DNA of 64,000 nucleotides from UBA10649 sp965278945 (GTDB lineage: Bacteria; Actinomycetota; Actinomycetes; S36-B12): positions 1,178,001 through 1,242,000 of the forward strand of contig OZ257128.1 of assembly GCA_965278945.1 (NCBI GenBank). Direction: 5' to 3'. The notes beneath the pieces are model-generated. The model did no database searches, was not told the DNA's origin, and was given only the letters and a program-made list of their open reading frames with translations. Made by a program: the position numbers and the translations under genes. Of this stretch, positions 8,480-16,456 are shown one piece after another; position 1 is the first letter of the stretch, and each line of letters opens with the position of its first letter.

Positions 8480-9396
8480 CTTCGATAGCGGACGCGATCG
8501 CCGGATACCTCGCCCACGTGACGATCGAGCGGGGCCTGTCGTCCAACACCGTGGCCGCCTACACGCGCGACCTGGGTCGCTACGAGGCGTGGTGCGCCGA
8601 GCGGTCGATCGACCAGCTGGAGAACGTCACCGAGAACGACGTCGCCGACTTCGCCGCGTCGCTGCGTCAGGCAAAGCCCGAGCAGCCCGCCCTGAGCGCG
8701 TCGAGTGCCGCGCGCATCGTCGTGTCGATCAGGTCCTTCCATCGCTTCGCTGCGCGGGAGGGCATCACGGCGACCGACCCTGCGCGCAATGTGCGACCTC
8801 CGACCATCCCGCGGCGACTGCCCAAGGCCCTGCCGTACGACCAGGTCGCGATGCTGATCGAGAACTCCGGTGATGTCGAAACCCCCACGGGGCTTCGCGA
8901 CCGTGCGCTCGTTGAGTTCCTGTACGGCACCGGCACGCGGATCTCGGAGGTCGTCGATCTCGATGTCGACGACGTGGACCTCGAGACACTCACTGTGATC
9001 GTGACCGGCAAGGGAAGCAAGCAGCGGATCCTTCCGCTCGGAGAGTTCGCCGCGCTCGCGGTGGACGCGTACCTGGTTCGCGGACGCCCGGTGCTGGCGA
9101 CCAAGGGTCGCGGTACGCCGCGGCTTTTCCTCAACTCGCTGGGCCGGCCACTGTCGCGGCAGAGCGCGTATGCCGTGGTCCGCGAGGCCGCCGAGCGCTC
9201 GGGCCTGACCAGCGTCGTGGGTCCGCATACGCTGCGCCACAGCTTTGCCACGCATCTGATCGAAGGAGGGGCCGACGTGCGCGTCGTGCAGGAACTGCTC
9301 GGACACGCCTCCGTCACGACGACGCAGATCTACACGATGGTCACGGTCGACACCTTGCGTGAGGTCTACGCGACCAGCCATCCGAGGGCCAGATGA
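8476..9396 (+). CDS. xerD: Site-specific tyrosine recombinase XerD
   Basis: Resolves chromosome dimers at dif with XerC. The C-terminal catalytic domain carries Arg in GTGTRISEVVDL, Lys in GKGSKQRIL, HTLRHSFATHL (H-x-x-R), His in LLGHASV and the Tyr nucleophile in TQIYTMV. The first ATG/GTG/TTG in the frame is GTG 8518, but that start would cut off the first helix of the SAM-like core-binding domain (IADAIAGYLAHVTIERGLSS). CTG 8476 overlaps the ald stop (CTGA), has GAGGA nine bases upstream, and gives 306 residues, the normal length. I chose CTG; the GTG form would be 292 residues. The stop overlaps the next ATG. Confidence 0.9.
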   Translation: MTSIADAIAGYLAHVTIERGLSSNTVAAYTRDLGRYEAWCAERSIDQLENVTENDVADFAASLRQAKPEQPALSASSAARIVVSIRSFHRFAAREGITATDPARNVRPPTIPRRLPKALPYDQVAMLIENSGDVETPTGLRDRALVEFLYGTGTRISEVVDLDVDDVDLETLTVIVTGKGSKQRILPLGEFAALAVDAYLVRGRPVLATKGRGTPRLFLNSLGRPLSRQSAYAVVREAAERSGLTSVVGPHTLRHSFATHLIEGGADVRVVQELLGHASVTTTQIYTMVTVDTLREVYATSHPRAR

Positions 9397-10127
9397 GGCG
9401 CCTCGCGTGGCTCGTCACGGTGGTTGCCCTGTGCTGCAGTGCGCTCGTGGCGTGGTCCCCGGCGGCGTCCGCCAAGGACGCCAACGATCGACGGGTCATC
9501 GCGACGACGAGCATGGGCCGGGAGATCGTCGCTCGGCACTACGGGGCACTCGACGCCGCGGTGCAGATCGTCGTGATCGGCCAGATGCACGGCAGTGAGC
9601 CTGGCGGGCGCAAGGTCGCAAAGAGGCTCGCCAAGCGGAGCATCCCCGACGGCGTTGGGCTTTGGCTCATCACGAGCATGAATCCCGACGGCAACGCTCG
9701 CGATACGAGGGCGAACGCACGCGGTGTGGACCTCAACAGGAACTTCCCGTTCGAGTGGAGCGAGGGAAGCCGGGGCACGTACTGGCCAGGGCCTAAGGCG
9801 GCGAGCGAGCGCGAGACGCGCGGCATGATGCGGTTCCTGTCGGCCGTGCGTCCCACCGCGGTGCTGTCGTACCACCAGGCCTTCGATGTCGTCGACATCA
9901 GTCGGGCCCGCAGCAGGGCGGCCGGGCGGCAACTGGCCAAGTACATGGGGGAGCGGACCAGCAAGGTCAGGTGTGCCGGCGTCTGCCACGGGACCATGAC
10001 CGGGTGGATCGACGACGAGCTGAAGACGATCGCGGTCACAGTGGAGCTGGACAGCGCCGTTTCGGCTCGTGAGGCCAAGCGCGCGGCCACGGCGGTGCTG
10101 CGCCTTGGGCGGTGGCTCGGCCGGTAG
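9393..10127 (+). CDS. Secreted M14-family zinc carboxypeptidase
   Basis: A 244-residue exported peptidase. The signal peptide covers about residues 1-28 (hydrophobic VVALCCSALVAWS, cleavage near ASA-KD). Zinc ligands are His and Glu in GQMHGSEPGG, and a later His in LSYHQAFD. The substrate-binding region has NPDGNARDTRANARGVDLNR, and the likely catalytic Glu is in TVELDS. It may trim peptidoglycan peptides or secreted proteins; the substrate is not deducible. It is coupled to xerD by an ATGA overlap. It is short for an M14 enzyme, as expected for a single-domain bacterial form. Confidence 0.85.
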   Translation: MRRLAWLVTVVALCCSALVAWSPAASAKDANDRRVIATTSMGREIVARHYGALDAAVQIVVIGQMHGSEPGGRKVAKRLAKRSIPDGVGLWLITSMNPDGNARDTRANARGVDLNRNFPFEWSEGSRGTYWPGPKAASERETRGMMRFLSAVRPTAVLSYHQAFDVVDISRARSRAAGRQLAKYMGERTSKVRCAGVCHGTMTGWIDDELKTIAVTVELDSAVSAREAKRAATAVLRLGRWLGR

Positions 10128-10159
10128 GCTCAGTCGACGCATTGATAGGAAGGACCACC

Positions 10160-11224
10160 ATGAAGTTCAAGGGCAGGAACTCGGGGCAGTCGGCTGGCGA
10201 CTCGCCGTCCCCCGAGGTGCCCGCGGGTGGCTCCGACGTCCCCCAGACGGTGATCGAGACCCCCGATGTGGTGGCCGAAACCCCCGAAGCAATCGTCGAG
10301 ACAGTTGTCGAGACGGTCGTCGAGGCACCGGCCCCGGCATTCGACGGGCCGCAGGCGGTCTTCGAGGGCATGGACGTGCCCGAGGCGATCGTGCCGGACG
10401 GTGTCCCGCTGGACTCGTCCAAGGTCGTCATCCCTGACCCGCCGGTCCTCACCACCCATGGCCCGGCGCGAGTCATCGCGATGGTCAACCAGAAGGGCGG
10501 GGTCGGCAAGACCACCTCGACCGTCAGCCTCGGTGCCGCGCTGGCCAGCTACGGCAGACGCGTGCTCCTCGTCGACTTCGATCCGCAGGGCGCCATCTCC
10601 GTGTCCTTCGGCGTCAACCCCAACGAGCTCGAGCTGACGATCTACAACGCCCTGACCCAGGCCGACTGCCACGTCGGCGACGTCATCATGACCACGGACA
10701 CGCCCGGGCTCGACCTGCTGCCGAGCAACATCGACCTGTCGGCGGCCGAGCTGCAACTGGTCAGCGAGGTCGGGCGCGAGCATGCGCTCGGTCGCGTTCT
10801 CGCACCGATCCTCGACGACTACGACGTCATCCTCATCGACTGCCAGCCCTCGCTCGGCCTGCTCACCCTCAATGCCCTCACCGCCGCCAGCGGCGTCATC
10901 ATCCCGATGGGCACCGAGTACTTCGCCCTGCGCGGCGTGGCGCTCCTCAAGGACACGATCGACAAGGTGAAGGCCCGCCTGAATCCGAACCTGTCGATCA
11001 TCGGCGTACTGCCGACCATGTACGACCCCCGCACGCTGCACAGCCGCGAGGTCCTGTCGACCGTGCAGCAGGCCTTCGGCGATCTCGTCTTCGTCACCGT
11101 CATCCACCGCACCGTCAAGTTCCCCGACGCCGCTGTCGCCGGAGAGCCGATCACGGCTTTCGCTCCCGGTAGTTCGGGCTCCGAGTCCTACCGCCAGCTG
11201 GCCAGGGAGGTTCTGGCGCGGTGA
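10160..11224 (+). CDS. ParA-family chromosome-partitioning ATPase with acidic N-terminal extension
   Basis: A 354-residue ParA/Soj-type ATPase directly upstream of scpA-scpB, as in Rv1708-Rv1710. The deviant Walker A is QKGGVGKTT (about residues 111-119), with DFDPQG and DCQPSLGLLT downstream. Residues 1-100 are a low-complexity Val/Glu/Pro-rich region containing the repeat ETVVETVVEAP, a probable flexible interaction tail. I chose ATG 10160, preceded by AGGAAGGA, over an in-frame GTG inside the previous gene. No parB lies nearby, so this is probably a second, ScpAB-associated ParA. The scpA GTG overlaps its stop. Confidence 0.9.
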   Translation: MKFKGRNSGQSAGDSPSPEVPAGGSDVPQTVIETPDVVAETPEAIVETVVETVVEAPAPAFDGPQAVFEGMDVPEAIVPDGVPLDSSKVVIPDPPVLTTHGPARVIAMVNQKGGVGKTTSTVSLGAALASYGRRVLLVDFDPQGAISVSFGVNPNELELTIYNALTQADCHVGDVIMTTDTPGLDLLPSNIDLSAAELQLVSEVGREHALGRVLAPILDDYDVILIDCQPSLGLLTLNALTAASGVIIPMGTEYFALRGVALLKDTIDKVKARLNPNLSIIGVLPTMYDPRTLHSREVLSTVQQAFGDLVFVTVIHRTVKFPDAAVAGEPITAFAPGSSGSESYRQLAREVLAR

Positions 11225-12147
11225 CGACGCCCACCGAGGCGCAGACCCCGGAGGATGTCCAGACGCCCGCAGCACCTGAGCCCGAGGCTCAGCCGAGGTT
11301 CTCCGTGCGCGTCGGCGACTTCGAGGGACCGTTCGACCTACTGCTGTCCCTGATCTCCAAGCACAAGCTCGAGGTCACCGAGCTCGCACTGCACCAGGTC
11401 ACCGACGAGTTCATCGGCTACATCCGCGGGCAGGGCCACGAGTGGGACCTCGACGAGGCGAGCGGATTCCTGGTCGTGGCCGCGACGCTGCTGGACCTCA
11501 AGGCCGCTCGGCTGCTGCCCTCGGGCGAGGTCGAGGACGAGGAGGACCTCGCGCTGCTCGAGGCCCGCGACCTGCTCTTCGCCCGCCTGCTCCAGTACCG
11601 CGCGTACAAGGAGGTTGCGGCGCTGTTTGCCGAGAGGATGGCCAACGCCGCGAAGACCTACCCGCGCACCGCCGGTCTCGAGCCGCAGTTCGCTGCCCTG
11701 CTTCCCGAGGTCCTCATCGGGCTCGGCCCCGACCAGTTCGCCGCGCTCGCGGCCAGGGCGCTCGCGCCCAAGCCCGTGCAGGAGGTCAGTACAGCGCACA
11801 TCCACGTGCAGCGCGTCAGCGTGCGCGACCAGGCGGCGATCATCGTCGAGCGCCTGCGGCGTCACCGCACCACCACGTTCCGCGCGCTCATCGCCGACTG
11901 CGACACGACCTTGCTGGTCGTCGGCCGGTTCCTGGCCCTGCTCGAGCTGTACCGCGAGCAGGTCGTGGCGTTCGAGCAGATCACCCCGCTCGGCGACCTG
12001 ACCATCCGCTGGACCGGCACCGACGACGGCGAGGTCGACGTGACCGACGAGTTCGACATCGACCGCGAGGTCGATCGCGACGCGGAACGTGAGATCGAGA
12101 GCCAGGCAGGGTCCGTTCCTGCCGAGGAAGGGGAGTCCGATGACTGA
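11221..12147 (+). CDS. scpA: Segregation and condensation protein A
   Basis: The 308-residue kleisin subunit of the SMC-ScpAB condensin. After a Pro/Glu-rich start it has the kleisin N-domain (FSVRVGDFEGPFDLLLSLIS, about residues 28-47). Next come the helical segment with DEASGFLVVAATLLDLKA and a C-terminal winged-helix region (RLRRHRTTTFRALIADCD). The acidic tail beyond residue 275 is variable. It is coupled to parA by a GTG start in a four-base overlap, and scpB starts just before its stop. Confidence 0.94.
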   Translation: MTTPTEAQTPEDVQTPAAPEPEAQPRFSVRVGDFEGPFDLLLSLISKHKLEVTELALHQVTDEFIGYIRGQGHEWDLDEASGFLVVAATLLDLKAARLLPSGEVEDEEDLALLEARDLLFARLLQYRAYKEVAALFAERMANAAKTYPRTAGLEPQFAALLPEVLIGLGPDQFAALAARALAPKPVQEVSTAHIHVQRVSVRDQAAIIVERLRRHRTTTFRALIADCDTTLLVVGRFLALLELYREQVVAFEQITPLGDLTIRWTGTDDGEVDVTDEFDIDREVDRDAEREIESQAGSVPAEEGESDD

Positions 12148-12784
12148 GGTCACCGAGGAGTTCGTCGTCGACGAGCCCGAGGAACTGAGCGAGGAGCCGG
12201 GCGACGAGTTGGGCACCGAGCTCGGTGCCCCATCCCTCAGCGCCGCCATCGAGGCGTTGCTGCTGCTTGCCGACGAGCCGATGTCGCTCATCGACCTTGC
12301 TGCCGCGACCCGCCAGCCCGTCGACGATGTCGAGACCGTGATCCGCCAGCTGTCCGACGAGTACACCGAGCAGCAGCGCGGCTTCGACCTGCGCGAGGTC
12401 GCCGGCGGCTGGCGCTACTACAGCCGTGCGGAATGCTCGCCGGTCGTGGAGCGCTTTGTCCTCGACGGCCAGCAGGCGCGCATGACGCAGGCATCGCTCG
12501 AGACGCTCGCGGTCATCGCGTACCGGCAGCCCATCGCGCGCGGCCGGGTCAGCGCGGTCCGCGGGGTCAACGTCGACGGCGTTATCCGCACGCTGCTGTC
12601 GCGCGGCCTGATCGCCGAGGCCGGCTTCGACGGGGAGTCGGGCGCGCACCTGTACCGCACGACATCGCACTTCCTCGAGCGCATGGGCATCGCGTCACTC
12701 GACGATCTCCCGCCGCTCGCCGAGCACCTTCCCGACCTGTCCGACCTCGATGACGTACTTGATTCGGTAGCAACCGGCGAATGA
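12140..12784 (+). CDS. scpB: Segregation and condensation protein B
   Basis: A 214-residue double winged-helix partner of ScpA. The family core is LSAAIEALLLLADEPMSLID (about residues 33-52), with ETLAVIAYRQPIARGRVSAVRGVNVDGVI split over the second wing (about 120-150). The start ATG 12140 follows GGAAGGGGAG at 12126-12135 and lies inside the end of scpA; the longer open frame is only overlap. The acidic N-terminal tail (EEFVVDEPEELSEEPGDE) is common in actinobacterial ScpB. Confidence 0.94.
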   Translation: MTEVTEEFVVDEPEELSEEPGDELGTELGAPSLSAAIEALLLLADEPMSLIDLAAATRQPVDDVETVIRQLSDEYTEQQRGFDLREVAGGWRYYSRAECSPVVERFVLDGQQARMTQASLETLAVIAYRQPIARGRVSAVRGVNVDGVIRTLLSRGLIAEAGFDGESGAHLYRTTSHFLERMGIASLDDLPPLAEHLPDLSDLDDVLDSVATGE

Positions 12785-12793
12785 GGAAATTTC

Positions 12794-13534
12794 ATGGCTG
12801 ACGACGATGTCCAGTTGATCCGCCTGCAGAAGGTCCTCGCCACGGCAGGGATCGGCAGCAGGCGCGCGTGCGAGCAGCTCATCGACGAGGGCCGGGTCGA
12901 GGTCGACGGCAAGAAGGTCACCGAGCAGGGCATGCGCGTGGATCCGAGAACGGCTGTCGTGCGAGTCGACGGCGAACGGGTGCCGACAGCACCTGACAAC
13001 GCCGTCTTCGCCTTCAACAAGCCGAAGGGCGTCATCAGCACGATGTCCGACGACGAGGGGCGTCCGTGCGTCGGCGACTGGGTCGCAGGCCGGACCGAGC
13101 GCCTGTTCCATGTCGGTCGCCTGGATGCCGACACCGAGGGGCTGCTCATCCTCACCAACGACGGGGAACTTGCCAACCGGCTCGGCCATCCCTCGCACCA
13201 GGTCGACAAGACCTACATCGCGACAGTGCGCGGGCAGGTATCCCCGCAGGAACTGCGCGCTTTGCGTGACGGAGTCGAGCTCGAGGACGGCTTCGCGCAA
13301 TGCGATTCCGCGCGCATCCTGCAGAAGCAGCCGGACCGCACTCTCATCGAGCTCGTCATCCACGAGGGGCGCAACCGCATCATCCGTCGCATGCTCGCCG
13401 AGGTCGGTCGACCGGTGACGGACCTCGTGCGCACCCGCATCGGCCCGATCCATCTGGGCCAGCAGCGGCCCGGCGTTATCAGGGCGATCACCGGCCCCGA
13501 GCTCCACTCGCTGTACACCCTCGTGGGTCTTTAG
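12794..13534 (+). CDS. rluB: 23S rRNA pseudouridine synthase RluB
   Basis: A 246-residue RsuA/RluB-type enzyme. The N-terminal S4 domain (IRLQKVLATAGIGSRRACEQ, about 6-25) is followed by the catalytic domain with the invariant Asp in HVGRLDADTEGLLILTNDG (about residues 103-121). It then has the GRNRIIRRM motif. It modifies helix 89-region uridines of 23S rRNA by family knowledge. It starts nine bases after scpB stops and matches Rv1711 in order. Nothing unusual. Confidence 0.94.
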   Translation: MADDDVQLIRLQKVLATAGIGSRRACEQLIDEGRVEVDGKKVTEQGMRVDPRTAVVRVDGERVPTAPDNAVFAFNKPKGVISTMSDDEGRPCVGDWVAGRTERLFHVGRLDADTEGLLILTNDGELANRLGHPSHQVDKTYIATVRGQVSPQELRALRDGVELEDGFAQCDSARILQKQPDRTLIELVIHEGRNRIIRRMLAEVGRPVTDLVRTRIGPIHLGQQRPGVIRAITGPELHSLYTLVGL

Positions 13535-13606
13535 CCGACGATCACGAACGCATCGGTAGGCTGAACCGCTGGCAGAAGCCGCCGTCCTGTAAGGAGCCCG
13601 ACCGCG

Positions 13607-13969
13607 ATGACACTTCGAGGAGTGCGCGGAGCCACGTGCCTGCAGGCGAACGACGCGACCGAGATGAACGAGGCCGTGGGCGAACTGCTCACGGCGATGA
13701 TGCAGCGCAACGCGATCACGAGCGACCACGTCGTCAGCGTGATCCTCACGGGAACGCCCGACCTCACCTGCTCGTTTCCCGCCGCGGGCGCGCGTGCCAT
13801 CGGCCTCGTCGACGTCCCACTGCTGTGCGCTCAGGAGATGAACATCGAAGGCGCTCTCCAGCGTGTTGTCCGCGTACTCATGCACATCGACGTCGACGTC
13901 GACCGCGCATCGATCCAGCACGTCTACCTGCGCGGCGCCGAGGTGCTCCGCCAGGACCTGATTCAGTGA
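13607..13969 (+). CDS. aroH: Chorismate mutase, AroH (trimeric) type
   Basis: A 120-residue enzyme converting chorismate to prephenate, of the Bacillus AroH fold and not the helical AroQ type. It opens with MTLRGVRGATCL (active-site Arg near position 7), with CAQEMNIEGALQRVVRVLMH (Cys, Glu and Arg of the active site, about residues 72-91) and HVYLRGAEVLR at the end. It is preceded by AAGGAG and, about 45 bases upstream, TAGGCT (-10-like). The prephenate dehydrogenase gene overlaps its stop (GTGA), so the two steps to tyrosine are coupled. Confidence 0.93.
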   Translation: MTLRGVRGATCLQANDATEMNEAVGELLTAMMQRNAITSDHVVSVILTGTPDLTCSFPAAGARAIGLVDVPLLCAQEMNIEGALQRVVRVLMHIDVDVDRASIQHVYLRGAEVLRQDLIQ

Positions 13970-15072
13970 GCGCCCCGCAGGACGGAGCTCTCATCTCGGG
14001 TTCCGTCCTCGTCATTGGCACGGGCCTCATCGGCACGTCCGTCGCCCTGTCGCTGCGCCGGGCCGGCGTCGATGTGCTGCTCTCCGATGTCGACGATGCG
14101 AACCTCTCCATCGCCGTGGCCGCAGGCGCAGGTCGCACGCTGGCCGACGAGGATGCTCCGAGCATCGTTGTCGTCGCGGTCCCGCCGCGGCATGCGGCTG
14201 ACGTGCTGGCCACCGCGTCGTCCCGCTTCCCGGGCGCGACGCTCACCGACGTCACGTCGGTCAAGGGCCGGGTAATGTCCGACGCCATGGCGCGGGGTGC
14301 CGACGCCGAGCGACTGGTCGGCGGGCATCCGATGGCCGGCCGCGAGGTGTCCGGGGCCGCAGGTGCCAGGAGCGACCTCCTCGATGACCGCTTGTGGGTG
14401 GTCACGCCATTGGGCACGAGCGGCATCGAGCATGTACGGCAGGTGCACCGACTGGTCTCGGCCTGCGGTGCCTACCCCGTCGAGATGACTCTCGAGGAGC
14501 ACGACGCCGCAGTAGCGCTCGTGTCGCACGCGCCGCAGGTGCTGTCGAGCATCCTCGCCGGTCAGCTGGTTGCCGCCGACGAGGACTACGTCCGCATCGC
14601 CGGCACCGGGCTGCGAGACATGACTCGTATCGCCGGATCGAACACCTCCATGTGGTCGGACATCCTCGTCGTCAACGCGGGCCCGGTGTCCGAGGTGATC
14701 CAGCGCATCGCCGACGAGCTGCAGGAGACCGCGCGAGCGCTGCGAGTCCTGGCTGCCGGCACCGACTCCGGGGCCGCGGCCGAGGTGGAGCACGTGCTCA
14801 CCGCCGGTGCCGCGGGCCAGCAGCGGATCCCGGGCAAGCACGGTGCTGCACCGTCGGCGTACCTCGAGGTGTCCGTCATGCTCGCTGACCGTCCTGGCGA
14901 GCTTGGCCGCCTGTTCGGCGCCGTCGGCGAGGCTGGGCTCAACCTGGAGGACGTGCGAATCGAGCACGTTCTCGGCCGGCCCAGTGGCCTGGTCGCGCTG
15001 TTCGTGCGGCCCGAGGTCGGCGACGAGCTCACTGACGCTCTGCAGGCCAAGGACTTCGACGTCCGCTACTAG
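13966..15072 (+). CDS. tyrA: Prephenate dehydrogenase with C-terminal ACT domain
   Basis: A 368-residue enzyme oxidising prephenate to 4-hydroxyphenylpyruvate for tyrosine. The start is the GTG (13966) overlapping the aroH stop. The NAD motif is VIGTGLIGTSVALSL (about residues 15-29), and the catalytic region has VGGHPMAGREVSGA (about 121-134). Residues about 300-365 form an ACT domain (SVMLADRPGELGRLFGAVGE), a probable tyrosine feedback site. The longer upstream open frame is an aroH shadow. Confidence 0.92.
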   Translation: MSAPQDGALISGSVLVIGTGLIGTSVALSLRRAGVDVLLSDVDDANLSIAVAAGAGRTLADEDAPSIVVVAVPPRHAADVLATASSRFPGATLTDVTSVKGRVMSDAMARGADAERLVGGHPMAGREVSGAAGARSDLLDDRLWVVTPLGTSGIEHVRQVHRLVSACGAYPVEMTLEEHDAAVALVSHAPQVLSSILAGQLVAADEDYVRIAGTGLRDMTRIAGSNTSMWSDILVVNAGPVSEVIQRIADELQETARALRVLAAGTDSGAAAEVEHVLTAGAAGQQRIPGKHGAAPSAYLEVSVMLADRPGELGRLFGAVGEAGLNLEDVRIEHVLGRPSGLVALFVRPEVGDELTDALQAKDFDVRY

Positions 15073-15094
15073 CGGCTCGATGCAACCCACCCCC

Positions 15095-15100
15095 TAGGCT
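15095..15100 (+). promoter_or_regulatory. Candidate -10 box (TAGGCT) for leaderless cmk
   Basis: TAGGCT ends six bases before the cmk ATG (spacer CTGGGG), so transcription would start at the start codon. No separate ribosome binding site fits except the G-run itself, and no clear -35 is seen. Confidence 0.45.
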
Positions 15101-15106
15101 CTGGGG

Positions 15107-15796
15107 ATGAGTTCTCCCGTCATCGCCATCGACGGACCGGCAGGTTCGGGCAAGTCCAGCGTCAGCCGCCGCGTCGCGAGCCGATTGGGACTGCGCTACC
15201 TCGACACCGGCGCCATGTACCGCGCGATGACGTGGGCGATGCTCGATGCGGGTATCAACGTCAACGACGCCGCGGCGGTGGCGAAGCTCGCACCGCTCGC
15301 CGAGATCGTCAGCGGAACCGACCCGATCCATCCGACCGTGCATGCCAACGGCGTCGACGTCGAGGAGTTCATCCGCGGAGATGCGGTCACCAGTTCCGTG
15401 AGCGCGGTGAGCGCGGTCGACGTCGTGCGCGAGCTGCTCGTGAAGATCCAGCGCGACGCGGTGTCCGCTGCCCAAGCGGCCGGGACCGGGATCGTCGTGG
15501 AGGGCCGCGACATCACGAGCGTTGTGCTACCCGATGCAGACCTCAAGATCTTCATCACGGCCGATGCCGAGGTTCGTGCGCAGCGCCGGGCAACCCAGGA
15601 CGAGCGGCACGGCACGGCGCAGGTCGACATCGACCGCACGCAAAGCGCCCTGCTGGCCCGAGACGCGAAGGACGCGGGCCGCAAGAACTCGCCACTGCTG
15701 CTCGCCGACGATGCAGTCCTCGTCGACACGACCGACCTCACACTCGACGAGGTCGTGGACCACGTCTGCGCGCTCGCCGACGCCATCCCGGAGTAG
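15107..15796 (+). CDS. cmk: Cytidylate kinase
   Basis: A 229-residue enzyme phosphorylating CMP and dCMP with ATP. The P-loop is DGPAGSGKSSVSRRVA (about residues 8-23), followed by LRYLDTGAMYRAMTW, which contacts the nucleotide. The later GIVVEGRDITSVVLPDAD and the RR/K-rich LID region (AQRRATQDER) are typical. The family length is normal. It sits between tyrA and an acyltransferase-like gene just before der, as in many actinobacteria. Confidence 0.95.
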   Translation: MSSPVIAIDGPAGSGKSSVSRRVASRLGLRYLDTGAMYRAMTWAMLDAGINVNDAAAVAKLAPLAEIVSGTDPIHPTVHANGVDVEEFIRGDAVTSSVSAVSAVDVVRELLVKIQRDAVSAAQAAGTGIVVEGRDITSVVLPDADLKIFITADAEVRAQRRATQDERHGTAQVDIDRTQSALLARDAKDAGRKNSPLLLADDAVLVDTTDLTLDEVVDHVCALADAIPE

Positions 15797-15800
15797 CGCG

Positions 15801-16409
15801 ATGACCGTCGCCGTCGACCCGCCGTCATGGACGGCGGCTGCCAACGCGCGCAACCTCGCCTCGGCCGCCCTGCGGATGTCGTACCAGTTGCGCGCGCACG
15901 GAGCCCATTTCGTGGGCACGACCGGGCCCCTGCTCATGGTCACCAGTTGTGAGGGAGTGCTGGCGGGCGCGCTCATCCACGCCACGGCGCCGAGGCCGAT
16001 CCACGTCGTCGCCAATGAGGCGATGGACCACGCCCTGCCCGAGCGAGTGCTGTCCGCTGCTGGCGATATTCGCCTCAGCGGACCGGCATTCATCCTCACG
16101 CAGCGCCGCGCGCTGGCCGCCCTGGAGGACGGGCGCGCAGTGGTCGTGGCGGGCTCAGCGGCCCCTGTGGGGTACCTTGTAGCGGTATCCGGTGTCGCAG
16201 TGATGCCGGTCGTGCTCCTCGGGGCGGTGGGCAGGGTTGCCACCGATCCACCCCGTCCCCGGTCCAGGATCGACGTGTTCTACGCGCCCCCGGTCACCCT
16301 CACGGTGACCGGTGACCCGCTGCGGACGACGACACGGGCCGCCGTCGAGGAGCAGGTTCGACAGCTCCTCGTGGACGCTGAGGAACTCGCGGCAATGCGC
16401 GTCGTCTAG
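15801..16409 (+). CDS. Degenerate PlsC-like (acyltransferase-fold) protein
   Basis: A 202-residue protein starting at ATG 15801, five bases after cmk. This slot between cmk and der normally carries a lysophosphatidate acyltransferase (PlsC). The general layout matches: GPLLMVTSCEG where PlsC has its NHxxxxD block, HVVANEAMDH, then a Val-rich strand and MPVVLLG near the FPEG/PVxP region. Both catalytic signatures are absent: the HX4D is replaced by TSCEG, and the EGTRS block by AGSAAPVG. I infer a non-catalytic relative, possibly regulatory. Homology is by position and pattern only. Confidence 0.65.
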   Translation: MTVAVDPPSWTAAANARNLASAALRMSYQLRAHGAHFVGTTGPLLMVTSCEGVLAGALIHATAPRPIHVVANEAMDHALPERVLSAAGDIRLSGPAFILTQRRALAALEDGRAVVVAGSAAPVGYLVAVSGVAVMPVVLLGAVGRVATDPPRPRSRIDVFYAPPVTLTVTGDPLRTTTRAAVEEQVRQLLVDAEELAAMRVV

Positions 16410-16456
16410 ACGCGAACGGACGGCATGACAGCAGGACGAGCAGACAGGTAGAGCAG

